64,000 bases of DNA, taken from assembly GCA_010015805.1 (NCBI GenBank), contig ML978121.1, forward strand, positions 1,426,001-1,490,000, in the 5' to 3' direction. Source of the DNA: Rhizodiscina lignyota (taxonomy: Eukaryota > Ascomycota > Dothideomycetes > Aulographales > Rhizodiscinaceae). Positions 22,220 through 32,435 of the stretch are shown here, one piece after another. A program made the position numbers and the translations under genes. A model generated the notes under the pieces. The model was not told the origin of the DNA and did no database searches. It worked only from the letters and a program-made list of their open reading frames with translations. Each line of letters begins with the position of its first letter. Positions within the stretch are counted from its first letter, which is position 1.

Positions 22220-23645
22220 TTTGATTGTTTCTTTTGTTGTTTATTGACTGAAAGAAGGTAGGTTGGTCGATTTTTCTTAATGAGTCGAATTGTCTAACGA
22301 TGGTAGAATGAAAGTTGGTTCGGAAAGAATGTAAGTAGGAAATAGATAGGAAAAATAAGAAAATGGAAAGAGATAAGAAAACTGGTTGGTTGCTTTGGTT
22401 TGATTGTTTTGATGAGGAGGAAGAGTATGGTCAGCGAGAGGAGGGTATACTTATACATCTCCAGGACTCGCTCGTGGCGTTGCCACAGCCTCCGCCGGGC
22501 GGTCGTGGAAAGCACAGATGATGTGAAATGCATAATTAAGGTTACTCTACAAAGTAAGGTTAATTCTTAATTCATCCAACCGGGCCCGCTAAATTCTAGA
22601 TCTCACCTAAGAATAGCATACGCCGACCTTTCTGCGCCAATCGTATCGCTAGATTGCCGCTATCGTAGCCAGTGAGATTTTAGTTTCCGCGCGCTGGCGA
22701 GTTAGTCTCGCGCGAGTTGACTCGCATCCTCGGCCGCCTTCGATGTCCACGTTATCAGGTACCTGCGCAAGAATAATCACGGATGGCGCAGCGCTCACGA
22801 CGTCGACATTTGTGTAATCGGAATGCTGCAGTCCCGTGAGCACCATCCCCGCGGGCCGTCTCCAACCCATAGTCGAACATAGATAGATACTCTGTAAGAG
22901 GAGGCTGGTGAGACGACCGGCCGTGCTCGTGCGGCCGCCTGTGGCGGTTCTACACCGAGAGTCATGCGCTTAGCTAACCACCGAGGCCGAAACTCCAAAT
23001 GAGTCCTCGCATTTCAGCTCTCTCGATCGCTTAGGACCGCCGACGGGACTCACGGGGATTCCGTCAGGATTTGGACAAGAGAAGGCGAACCAATCCTTCA
23101 GAATCACGTACCTTTTTCCTATCTCGTTCCTTTAATTTCAAAAGGTTCAACGGCCTGTTTCCTGCCAAGTACGGAATACCTCGGAAATGCCCAATAGAGC
23201 AAGCACCTTGTCTACTGCTTACAGATAGACCGAACGCCTCGCAGAAAGAGATGTATGGCCATAGAGCCAAGACAAGCATTTTGCCAGAGCGTTGTGCAAC
23301 CTCGTAAGAAGTAGTGTCGTACCTAAGGACGATTTGAACAGAAGGATCGCCTCCCCTTCTTCTGCCGGGTAGAAGATGATTTCGAGCCCCTTAGTCATCG
23401 AAGCTGGTCTACATACTAGTTTCTGTGCGATACTAGCAGGTCTGTCGTATTTGCTCCCCCTTAACCAGTTAACTCCTCGAGGGCCATCGTCGATCGATAT
23501 GCTCACATCTGCATACCCGTATGAATCGAGTCATTTCGGTCAATTCAAGTATGCCTAGCAACTTGTCCATGTTTAGTATTCACCATTCTTTACGTAATGT
23601 CACTTCTCTTCTAACTCTTCCCTCGTCCTATCTTCGACCACTTCA
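22220..23645. other. Gene-free, repeat-like region
   Basis: Upstream of the secreted protein there is an AT-rich stretch (22220-22450) likely to be its promoter and leader. 22.5-23.6 kb has short frames only and no recognisable family; it may be old transposon sequence. No gene is called. Confidence 0.4.
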
Positions 23646-23860
23646 CCTCACTGGATATGGGCACTGAGAGCAAACGCAAGAGACCACGCTGCGAAGGCCG
23701 CAAACTCCGAAGACATTTTGACAATATCCTCTAAGCCATACAGCAGCTAATGCCGAGCAAAACTTACATAGCTTCGCTCGCGTTCCGTCAGTTCTTCAGG
23801 GACGTGAACCTTGGATTGGAAGAAATACTCGAACTTATGTGTCACAGCCCAGCTATCTTG
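23646..23860 (+). pseudogene. Copy B (left part) of the dispersed family
   Basis: Translation gives LDMGTESKRKRPRCE, a stop (TAA at about 23731), then SKTYIASLAFRQFFRDVNLGL. These align with LDVGTDSKGKSPLCE and GSYKAAASRAFRSLFKGVNL of copy A at 15.39-15.53 kb, in the same order and spacing. It is broken by the stop and lacks the RS-type block, which appears 2.2 kb further on at 26.0 kb. Confidence 0.5.
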
Positions 23861-24001
23861 TGACCCTCGACAGTGGAATGCTAGAGCGGTGTCTACATGT
23901 AATTTGCGGACTTGGATTAGACGATGCTCAACATATTCTACCATTCTATTCACGTGACATACTTCAGTGTTTTAACTCGTCATACGAAAGAAAGACGCAT
24001 C

Positions 24002-24530
24002 TCATTTGAATACTGGAGCCTGCTGTACCGGAACTCCACGCTCAAGCTGCACAGCTCCTTCAATAGGCTTCAACCATGTAGCTCTCTGCGTCGTGAAAGT
24101 CTCGCCCTTCGGGTCGAATTTTGAAAGGCCGGCATCGTCCAATACTCCAGTTTTGATAATCGCTCTGTCAGGCCTGCGCTCGGAGTAGGTCCAGAGCGGA
24201 GAGCTGCACGTCCCGCAGAAATTCAACTGTACTGGCTTCCCACTGCCTGTGTTGGTGACGGTGTACACTTTTGGCTCTCCGGAGACGATCTTGAGACCTG
24301 CAAGAGGGAACATTGCGTTCGTGCTGCAAGCAGCACCAGAGACCTTTTGGCAATTGTTGCAATGACACGCGCCCTGCCTTATAGTCAGTAGGTACTGGAC
24401 GATTGAGACATAGTTGGTTGCCAATTCACGACTCATACGAGAGACATACTTGGACTGAAGGCTCGCCCTCGAGGCTCAATTTTATGGCCCCACAGAGGCA
24501 CGAAGCGCTGTAAACGGCGGGAGAAGACAT
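24002..24530 (-). CDS. GFA/CENP-V family zinc enzyme (formaldehyde-activating-like)
   Basis: Member of the glutathione-dependent formaldehyde-activating enzyme (GFA, DUF636/CENP-V) family. Two exons: 24530-24450 and 24373-24002, with a 76-nt intron (donor GTATGT, acceptor CAG), give 150 aa, normal for single-domain members. Zinc-ligand cysteines are visible: CLCG near residue 11, CHCNNC at about 30-35, and CGTC at about 78. The order matches the Mss4-like fold of the family. Many fungal members are not true formaldehyde enzymes, so the reaction is uncertain; thiol-adduct chemistry is a fair guess. It is intact although surrounded by broken genes and a RIP-mutated duplicate. Confidence 0.88.
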
Positions 24531-24967
24531 TTTTGCATGCAGTTGAAGTAGATGAAAGCTCGAGAATGAGATTCCAGCCGTGGGAGGAGAAAGGAATTTG
24601 AAGACACGAAGTCAGCATTCAGCTGCGACGCCACAAATCCGATCGTCAACTTTACTTATCTTCACGGAATAACCTACAAGGATTAACCGAGCGACAGCGA
24701 CAAATTATATGCTTTGAAGCTGGCTATCCTCATAATAGCTTCTCATAGCTGTATCAGCGAGCCAAAGAGCACCATGTTCGCTGACAATGTCTAATTGGTG
24801 TTCGGTTCTATTCTCAGCTCTGCCAATCCTCGGGATGTTTCTCATCTCTTCACTTCGCATCCTCATCAGCCTCGGCCCCTTACTCCCACCCCCAGAAGTG
24901 GTTTTGAGAAGTCGCTGAAATATTTTGAATTGTACTTGACAATTTTATCCAGTAAAACACATTTTGA
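24531..24967. other. Region between the GFA gene and the acyl-CoA dehydrogenase remnant
   Basis: Holds the presumed GFA promoter. No coding frame is supported; missing 5' parts of the acyl-CoA dehydrogenase are not found here. Confidence 0.4.
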
Positions 24968-25329
24968 TTTTCTCAATTATACGAGAAAGAAATCGCTGAC
25001 GTCGAACTCGGGGGTCTGACGGCATTGGCGAAAGCGAAGGCTGGCATGGTATTGGACGAATGTGCTAGGACAGCGGTCCTGTTGTTTGGAGGGAATGGAT
25101 TCACAAGAACGGGAATGGGTGAACTGGTCGAGAAGATATACAGAGAGGTGCCAGGCAGCAGGATTCCAGGAGGTACGTTCCGAATGCTATTTTTGGGGTT
25201 AATTTAACATTTTTTCTAGGGAGCGAAGATGTGATGCTAGACCTGGCCATCCGGCAACTAGTAAAGAACTACCGGGCGAAGACAAAGGCACTGCAATCCA
25301 GAGGCACTGATGGAATGGCGAAATTGTAA
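24968..25329 (+). pseudogene. 5'-truncated acyl-CoA dehydrogenase fragment (C-terminal exons)
   Basis: Two spliced pieces, 24968-25172 and 25220-25329, flank a 47-nt intron (donor GTACGT, acceptor TAG). They read QLYEKEIADVELGGLTALAK through LLFGGNGFTRTGMGELVEK and REVPGSRIPGGSEDVMLDLA to a natural stop after KTKAL...MAKL. This is the C-terminal helical domain of fungal acyl-CoA dehydrogenases, including the conserved GGNGFTRTG and PGGSEDV motifs. An in-frame TGA at 24965-24967 and the absence of the N-terminal FAD-binding domain upstream show that about two thirds of the gene is missing. The retained part has no internal stop, so the loss is recent or the fragment escaped RIP. Confidence 0.8.
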
Positions 25330-25358
25330 TATGATTCTAAGGCAGTACATATTAGGAA
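25192..25358 (+). repeat. Source copy of a duplicated ~167-bp segment
   Basis: End of the intron, last exon and 3' flank of the acyl-CoA dehydrogenase fragment. The same segment recurs at 26252-26418 with many transition differences. Confidence 0.75.
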
Positions 25359-25359
25359 A

Positions 25360-25800
25360 TTAGCTTTCCTCGACTGCCTCTTGGAGAGTACGAATCTGTA
25401 GCGAGCTCGTTTTTGGGTGAGAAGTCCCTTTGAGAAGGCTTTCGTATACTCGGGCGCGGGCAAGCATACCGTACGTCCGATCTACTGAAGAGCCAACATA
25501 GCTTCCATCCTCAGAGCTCTTGCGGACACCATTCCAATAGTAACCGAAGCCTAGCAGCGTTGACTCAGAACACCTTGGGATCGCGCGAAGGTCATCATAC
25601 GTGATGAGATGTTGGTCCAGCATAACAGCAGCATCCTCGGTACTCTAATAGCCTCAACGAGTGTGCCCGCAAGCCATGGGATATTAACGCCTTTGAAGAA
25701 TGTGCGAAAGGAGTATCTTCCAATTTCCCGTCTTCTTCATGATCCTCGTCATAGGTAACTTGGTCTGTGTGAGACTGGGAGTGGTAAAGAGCGCAACTCA
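25360..25800 (-). pseudogene. Broken minus-strand frame, possibly GIY-YIG-like
   Basis: Two overlapping minus-strand frames (25801-25595 and 25623-25360) together look like one decayed protein. A segment reading GFGYYWNGVRKSSEDGSYVG, followed by SSVDRTYG, loosely resembles the start of a GIY-YIG nuclease domain (GxYVGSS). There is no clear start or splice signal. The assignment is tentative. Confidence 0.25.
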
Positions 25801-26008
25801 TCGATTGCGTTGTCGGGGAGTGTATTCATAGAGGTGATGGTGACCAGCGAGGCAGGAGCGAGACACTCCTTCCTCAGGCTACATCAGGCTCCAGACATCG
25901 TTCCATCTCATTTTCCCATTATTTTCATCCTCCTTTCCATCATTTCAAAGTCAGGGGCGTCGCCTTCCATCGCTTTGAGTACACTTTCGATCAAGAGTTG
26001 CCACTACG

Positions 26009-26278
26009 ATGGCCAGGCCTGTTCAAGCCCGACCTGCACCAGCTCAACGCGTAGCTAGTGTAAGGAGAAAGGCACGCCCACGGTCCCGATCCCCATCTCC
26101 TAACCCCAAGCGCCGCGCTCGTCGTTCGCAGTTGCTTGACGCAGTTCGCGAGCAACTTACCAACGGCACCCTTCAAGCGCCACTCACTTCTATGGCCGTA
26201 CGAACTGGTGGGCCTGGGCCATCCAGTCACTCGCTTCTCATTGTCCCCCTTCTTGGAGTTCATTTAACATTTTTCTAA
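26009..26278 (+). pseudogene. Copy B (right part) of the dispersed family, RS/KR motif
   Basis: An 89-codon frame from ATG 26009. Its first 65 residues are very basic: RKARPRSRSPSPNPKRRARR, then SQLLDAVREQ and NGTLQAPLT. They align with SRSRSPFRAPSSKRHRSQLF, EAVQ and GTLQEAF of copy A. DNA similarity is plain around CGTTCGCAGTTG. From about 26252 the frame runs into the duplicated acyl-CoA dehydrogenase segment, so its C-terminal end is foreign. It could be a short expressed gene, but it looks like the tail of a split family member. Confidence 0.45.
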
Positions 26279-26418
26279 GGAGCAAAGACGCGGTAATGGA
26301 CCTGGCTATACGGTAACTAGTAAAGAACTGCTGCGCGAAGATAAAGGTACTATAATCTAGATATATTGATAGAATAGCGAAATTGTAATTTGATGCTAAG
26401 GCAGTAAACATTAGGAAA
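26252..26418 (+). repeat. RIP-mutated second copy of the acyl-CoA dehydrogenase last exon
   Basis: Aligns with 25192-25358 along its whole length, including the intron end and 3' flank. Of roughly 27 differences in the exon and flank, about 21 are transitions, most reading C-to-T or G-to-A in this copy. Two Gln codons (CAA) have become TAA. No reading frame survives. Confidence 0.75.
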
Positions 26419-27792
26419 GTATCCAGTAGTCATAAAAGTCAATACTTCGTCAGGTCATTGCTACGTTCCACTTCCGATCTCCGGCCGCCGAACGCAAGCA
26501 AATTCAGATATCCATGAAATTCGACGGCCACACATTCTTAATTCTGCAGCCGCCGCAACGTTTATGGCCGCATGCCTCGCAGCGCGGCCTGCCAAAGCAT
26601 GACGGCTCCCAAAAAGCCATCCCTCGTCTGCAGTTGCAGCACACTACCTTTCTGATTGACTTAGTTTTTGAGGGCATCTTGCAATATCAGTGAGATGGGC
26701 TTAATCTGTTGTGATTCGTTATTGCTGATCAGGTTCTGAGATAGCATTGAAGTGAGTATACGAAACCTCGGCGTATATGAAGCTACGCAACAGATCATGG
26801 TGAGAAGTTTCGTCAATGTGAGACAGAATCGCTTTGTTGCACTCCTTTGAGAACAAGACCAGGAGACATCAAAGAGCTCCTGAAGCATCATGACCCCCAT
26901 TGTGAGCCACACTAGCTCTTTGTTGATTGTTTCTAGTCGACATGAAGACCGATTATAGCTCTGCTTTGAATGTGATCCAAATTCGTTCAGTCACACTTGG
27001 AAAATGGGATGCTGACTTTACATCGGGGAAAAAACTGAGATATTTCGACACCCGGACAGCTACTTTCTATCCCCTCTCACGACCGCAATCTTGCCTTAAT
27101 AATTATAATACTAGTATAAAATGAACTATAAGGATTAGTCTATGTAAATCTCTACTTTATTTTAATAAGAAAATTAATATTCGTCGAGAAAACTGGCGAA
27201 CAATTGCTGATATCTGAGTGTCAATGGCGTGTCACTTTTTCGCCCGACGTAGGGGCTGAGTAGCTACTTCGTATTCACGGGGGCGGTCAAGGGTACCTAA
27301 ACCTGGGTACCCCGCCCCACTGGGGATTGGATTGGGGTTCCGCCCTTTAAGGGCAAAGCCCTCTTCAGAAGATCGCCACGAAGATCTTAACTACTGCTCT
27401 GTACAAATATATTCACCGTCAAATCCTCTTGATTCTAGTGTTGCCTATTGGCGTGTTCGTCTCCGCATTTTGGCCCTTGGGGTCCGTTTTCAGGCCGGAC
27501 CTCTCAGAAGACACCCGTCAGCCATAGGCCGTTTCCTTGCGCTAGTCCAAGCCTCGTTACTGAGGCGGTGACTCCTTCTTGACTCCCTTTTCTACAGGCA
27601 GCGTAGGTATAAGTCATTGTCTGTGTCGCGTGCTACCTTTCCCAGTGTCTTCATCGTCCAGTTACACATGCGACGCGGCGATAGAAGATTTCCTTTGAGG
27701 TCTCTCACGATATACAGAGTATCTTTCTGACTGTTTCAGCTATTGTCAACGTCCTTCACCCGCTTGTCGTTTCATTATTCCTCCCCGTCATA
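26419..27792. other. Gene-free region with AT-rich tract and hairpin
   Basis: A strongly AT-rich patch (about 27085-27185) looks RIP-decayed. An inverted repeat at 27279-27318 contains GGGTACC and GGTACCC flanked by GGGCGG and CGCCC. From about 27.4 kb the sequence should be the promoter and leader of the next gene. Confidence 0.45.
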
Positions 27793-30700
27793 ATGCAAAT
27801 CAATTTCGATATACCACTCATACGAGATGGTAAAAGCAAAGACCTTGTCTCATATCTCAATGAACTTCGACAGAATCACTCGGATGTCGCCATTTGCCAA
27901 TCACTGTTTGAAGCTGTTGATCAAGAATATATCCCGCCAGATATCTTCAGCATATTTATTCCCTGGTCAAAGTCTTCCGATATCATTGCACTGTGCGTTC
28001 ACAATCAACAATCCCGTTTCGTTCGAAATCAAGGCATCAAGTTCTTCGGCAAGGTACTGGCGGATCCCGAACGGTGGGAGGCTGCGTGGTTGGCTTTAGG
28101 CGGATCTGAAGGACTCGTCAGTCTGTTCGCAGAACTCTCCGTCATAGATGTCAGGGCTCTGTCAACTGCAATTGGTTGCTGTAAACGTGCTCAGCATGAA
28201 GATGGAGTGCGAGAGGAAACCATCGAGGAGTTGCTGCGAGCACTTCTACCGACGCACTATCCCGGATCGAAATATGAAAGCCATGACAAACGTCCTATTC
28301 AGCACCACTATGCTCAAATGGCGCCTGCATGCTCGGACGAATTTATTGCCGAATTACTGGATGCCGAAGACGAGTCAAATCCGCTTTATCGACGACTCCC
28401 TGTGACACGCTTGATCAGGACTCACGGAGAGCTCTTACGAAGGCGGGTCATCGAAGGCATCTTTGGGGATGGAAATGAGGACAAGCAACTTCCTCAATTT
28501 CTAGCAGCGTTCGTATACAGCCAACCACCCAGACCTGGACCAGATCAGAAGGTGTCAGCATCCATGGCATTTGCAATGAGCGTCTTGCAGTCCCGACTCA
28601 AAGACATCGATAATGATAAATATTGGCCTGCGACGGTATCTGAAGCCGACATATTCTTCTCACTCTTTCGACGAAGTCTTAAAAAGAGATTGCCCGAGGC
28701 TAGAGTATACGACGTCATCAAACTCGGGCTGCAGATGGTGGAGGCTCAGCCAAAGCTGAAATCCAACTTTAAGTCCAAAGATATCTGGTCCAAGCTGATT
28801 GCACGTTGGAAGAGAACGCCAAAACTCTATGGAGACTTGATTTCGCTTGCTTTGCGTTTGGGACTGGGGGCAAAATCGGAGAAAACAATTTCAAGAGACT
28901 TCCTTCAAACTCTACAAGCTGCCAGCTTGAGGCCAGAATTGCGGTGGCCACTGCTTCGATTGTACTGTCTTCACGTCCCCAGGAAAGGTATCGACATAGA
29001 TAGCGCCGACGACTACACGACCCTTGGGGATCAGCAATGGTCTAGTGATCTCTTCTACCAGCTAAACACGAGTCAAGCACTTCGACTATTGAAAGGCCTT
29101 CAGGACGCGAATCCGGAATATCCATTTTTGGTTGGGTCTGGGGTTTTGGCCGATCAGAAGATCTCAACTTATCACAACTTCAATGCTGAACTCCTTGAAG
29201 TTATTCTCCGGCGCGGCTCCGAAGAGACACAAAGAAAGGCCGAGGCTGCCGTCGACGATCTCCGCAAGAAGTCCGCGACTGCAAGGGAACAATTGGACCG
29301 AGCCCGACTTGCGAAAGGTGCTTCTTCTTATGCTATCGCAAGCGGCAGTCTTGACCTTTACGCCGAGACAATCACTTGGCAGCAGCGATACGTTCGGGAT
29401 CCTCTTACTGTGAAAACCATATTTGCCCGGGATGCCGTCACCACTACAGAAGGGATCGAGCTTCTCTCCGGGATACCGAAACCGTTTTCGAGTTTGGCGG
29501 AAGTCGCATCAAGAGTGGAGAAGGCAAACAAGATCTTACTGACTCTGGAGGAGACAATGCGAATGGCGAAACGAGAGCCCTCCTTCCACCAGCCAGATTG
29601 GCAATTTATCAGCCAGTTATTTGGGGATGTCATCAGTCAACGCGTCGCTCGCGCCACCGATCTGCAGAAGCATCTGAAAGGTTCCGATGCGGACGTGTAT
29701 ACTGCAATATGGGGAGGAACCTTGGCCATGGTGGAGAAAGTAGGCGTTGACTTCCTAAATGCAGCTCGTGGCCCGATCAGAGACCTCTTCGAAACCCTCC
29801 CTCCAAAAGCTCTGGCTGCTACAACGAAGTCTATGCTCGAAGCTGGTAAGGAGAGGCGGAAGAAGCAAGACCGTGAGCCAGGAGATGATATTCTGGAGCA
29901 TCTGTCATACGATGTGCTGCTGCGGCTCGGTAAAAGCGACAAGCCCGAATTAGGGCAGCAGCTTGTTCTCCAGACAATCCTCGATCGACCAGATGCAAGC
30001 TCTTGGCATCGACAAATGTTGTCGGTGGCGTTTATGAAACGTCTCTCCGCCAAAGATGCCCAGGAACTACTTCTTGCATTTGCAGTTGGAATTAGTGAAA
30101 AGCTTGGGGAGCAATCGTTTGTCAGAGTGGGAGAAGCAGAACCAGCCAAATCAGCACCGCCCCAGTCGCTTGTTAAAGTCACTACGGTCAAATACCTAGC
30201 GCAACTCCTTGACAACGCCGAGTTCATCTCAGCAGACAACGCAGTGGAGGTACTAGTGGAACTGTTCAAGGCCGGGACGCACAGGGATATTCGTCTCGCC
30301 ACTCTCGACAGCCTGTTGAGCTTGCTGAACAGCATATGTAGCCGAGGGGACGAGGGTTGGAGATCTAACCCGTTGGTTGAGAAGATAATGGGAGCTCTGG
30401 AGACCGTCATCCCAGTTTTGGTATTTAGGGAGCGCCAACCAATGAGACCCCAGGACTGGGAAGAAGCTAAAGAGACGGGAACCGTGCCAGCTATTCCTGA
30501 CGTATCTCTTGACCTCCCTCCGTTGTTGAATGCTATGCTTACAGCAGCCGATGGACGCCAATACCCTGGTCTGAAAAACTTGCAAGCTGAGTTTGTGGCC
30601 CGGTTCTTCTTGCCCATTCTCGAGCTGTCCCAAGCAGAGCATATGAGATGGGTTGCATTGTTCCTCACTAAATACAATTACAAGGCGAGGTTCACTGTAA

Positions 30701-31821
30701 AGGACCTCCCTCGGACGCCAGTTAGGGTCCGGGTATGGGAGACTCTCGTACGGTCCTATCCCGATTTTGTTCCCCAGACTGTGTTTGAAGACTACAATGA
30801 GCATATCGTCATGACAATCGCACCACCTGCGGCACTTACAGACTTCAATAAGTCTCTCAGAGCGGATCCGAATCTCCGGAATACGGCTGAAGTCCGGCAT
30901 TGGCTCTTAATCTTTGGCCGAAGCATGAACCAGTACTCGTCCTCTGGAACTCAGACATTCGTGTCTATGGTCCATCATGGCTGGCCAACTCCTTCAATTC
31001 AGAATGGCATCTCCGCGGAGTGGTTGATGAGCGCAATCAACAGCCATGCATCACTCTTCCTCAACGATTATGAGAGGTACACGGGTGTCTGGAAACTCTT
31101 CACACGGGATTTACGTATGCCTTCCGAGAGTCCTGGCTCTATTCCCTCGATGGTGTCAGCATGGCAGAAAAGTGGCAGACTCTTGCTCGAGCAAATCACA
31201 TCGCTGGTAGTCCGTACAAGGATCAGGCATGCCGCAGAGAATAAGCGTACTCTTCTTCCCTCGGTTACGAAACTTCGTCTTTGGCTCCTGCCTTATCCTT
31301 GCTTCCCAGACATAACGGAAGCCGATTTTGTCAAGGCATTAGAGGAGCTTCTAGATACTCTTCTGAAAGGTGAAGCTAACGTCCTCCGTTGGCCCAACCT
31401 TGCCGAAGATGCCTTCACGATCTCTGAATTGCTCAACACGGATGAAGAACGACTACGGGTTGCGTCATACATTGGAGGACTCGAGGAGCCATCAGATAAG
31501 AGTATCTCGGAATCGTCTGCCCAGAAACCTTCGTCTGGAGGTTCCACAAGCGATCCAGAGTCGAGAACTACCAGTGATCAAAGGGAGTCAGCTTTGAACC
31601 TCATCCGAGTTGCGCTTGCGCTAAGGCTCATTGAAGAGGGACAGAACGGTTTGAAGAAGGATGCCAAGGGCGAATTAGTGGCGGAAAGCAAGGATCTTGT
31701 CCAACGCCTCCAGAAGAGGATTGTGCACTGGCAGAACGATGACGATGAGAGCATCCGAGAGCGGATCGCAGAGTGGAGAAAGCAAGAGAACGGGCTTTGG
31801 AAGACTTTGATGGGTAAATAA
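27793..31821 (+). CDS. Large conserved fungal protein, predominantly helical (HEAT/ARM-like)
   Basis: A 1342-aa intronless protein starting at ATG 27793 (CATAATGC context). I do not recognise a named family. The sequence is almost entirely amphipathic helices with repeated Leu/Ala patterns over its full length, as in HEAT or ARM solenoids, for example around ELLLAFAVGISEKLGEQ and AVEVLVELFKAG followed by ATLDSLLSLLNS. It has no signal peptide and no membrane helix. A Ser-rich disordered insert (about residues 1236-1262) precedes a final coiled-coil-like segment. Such proteins usually act as scaffolds, so a cytosolic or nuclear scaffold role is inference. Codon use and length support a real gene. 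It converges with the GT2 gene, 614 bp away. Confidence 0.85.
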   Translation: MQINFDIPLIRDGKSKDLVSYLNELRQNHSDVAICQSLFEAVDQEYIPPDIFSIFIPWSKSSDIIALCVHNQQSRFVRNQGIKFFGKVLADPERWEAAWLALGGSEGLVSLFAELSVIDVRALSTAIGCCKRAQHEDGVREETIEELLRALLPTHYPGSKYESHDKRPIQHHYAQMAPACSDEFIAELLDAEDESNPLYRRLPVTRLIRTHGELLRRRVIEGIFGDGNEDKQLPQFLAAFVYSQPPRPGPDQKVSASMAFAMSVLQSRLKDIDNDKYWPATVSEADIFFSLFRRSLKKRLPEARVYDVIKLGLQMVEAQPKLKSNFKSKDIWSKLIARWKRTPKLYGDLISLALRLGLGAKSEKTISRDFLQTLQAASLRPELRWPLLRLYCLHVPRKGIDIDSADDYTTLGDQQWSSDLFYQLNTSQALRLLKGLQDANPEYPFLVGSGVLADQKISTYHNFNAELLEVILRRGSEETQRKAEAAVDDLRKKSATAREQLDRARLAKGASSYAIASGSLDLYAETITWQQRYVRDPLTVKTIFARDAVTTTEGIELLSGIPKPFSSLAEVASRVEKANKILLTLEETMRMAKREPSFHQPDWQFISQLFGDVISQRVARATDLQKHLKGSDADVYTAIWGGTLAMVEKVGVDFLNAARGPIRDLFETLPPKALAATTKSMLEAGKERRKKQDREPGDDILEHLSYDVLLRLGKSDKPELGQQLVLQTILDRPDASSWHRQMLSVAFMKRLSAKDAQELLLAFAVGISEKLGEQSFVRVGEAEPAKSAPPQSLVKVTTVKYLAQLLDNAEFISADNAVEVLVELFKAGTHRDIRLATLDSLLSLLNSICSRGDEGWRSNPLVEKIMGALETVIPVLVFRERQPMRPQDWEEAKETGTVPAIPDVSLDLPPLLNAMLTAADGRQYPGLKNLQAEFVARFFLPILELSQAEHMRWVALFLTKYNYKARFTVKDLPRTPVRVRVWETLVRSYPDFVPQTVFEDYNEHIVMTIAPPAALTDFNKSLRADPNLRNTAEVRHWLLIFGRSMNQYSSSGTQTFVSMVHHGWPTPSIQNGISAEWLMSAINSHASLFLNDYERYTGVWKLFTRDLRMPSESPGSIPSMVSAWQKSGRLLLEQITSLVVRTRIRHAAENKRTLLPSVTKLRLWLLPYPCFPDITEADFVKALEELLDTLLKGEANVLRWPNLAEDAFTISELLNTDEERLRVASYIGGLEEPSDKSISESSAQKPSSGGSTSDPESRTTSDQRESALNLIRVALALRLIEEGQNGLKKDAKGELVAESKDLVQRLQKRIVHWQNDDDESIRERIAEWRKQENGLWKTLMGK

Positions 31822-32435
31822 TGATGCACGATCGGAACCTGTACGAACGATCAGCCATTAATACATTCGCGCGTATCTCCTGGTATGTAGACGGAGAATT
31901 GCGGCTCGACAGGTTTGATACTTTGGACGTCGCGTCGCAAATCCTGAGTCCTGTTTGCTTGTACTGGATTTCCGACGTCGCCTTTTTGAGACAAGAGTCA
32001 CAGTTATGGAGCGAAGCAAGGATTTGACCAACACTAGTTATTAGGTCAAGCATGACTGTCTATGTACACAAAAAGAAACCTCTATTACATTATTAGGGTG
32101 GTGGGAACTGTTTCCGACCCATTTGTCTATGTCATCAAACCATCATTGCAGTGAATTGTTAGAGTCCCGCCGCCCATGTGCTAACTCCACTCAACGCTTT
32201 GGGCGTTATGCGAAAAAGAAAAGGCGAACGTATCCCACGTAGCCTGAATTTGTGTGTTCGAAAGAGGTGCAATGCGGGCGGAAGCCTTCTATATCCGGTC
32301 CAACCGCAGACATGAAGGAACGAACGGTTCATGACACCAAAGCATATGGTGCCAGGCTCCCGTATACATATGAAAGTCGAAGAACGCGCACTCGGAGCCC
32401 CTCAGAGACTGAGCTCTAGTCGAAAGAGGCTATGA
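31822..32435. other. Convergent intergenic region
   Basis: 3' flanks of the large helical protein and the GT2 gene. Nothing else is recognised. Confidence 0.4.

Noticed and set aside
21626-22261. Long frames antisense and parallel to the secreted-protein gene
   Set aside because: They are shadows caused by strong third-position GC bias; the minus-strand frame with the signal peptide explains the region.
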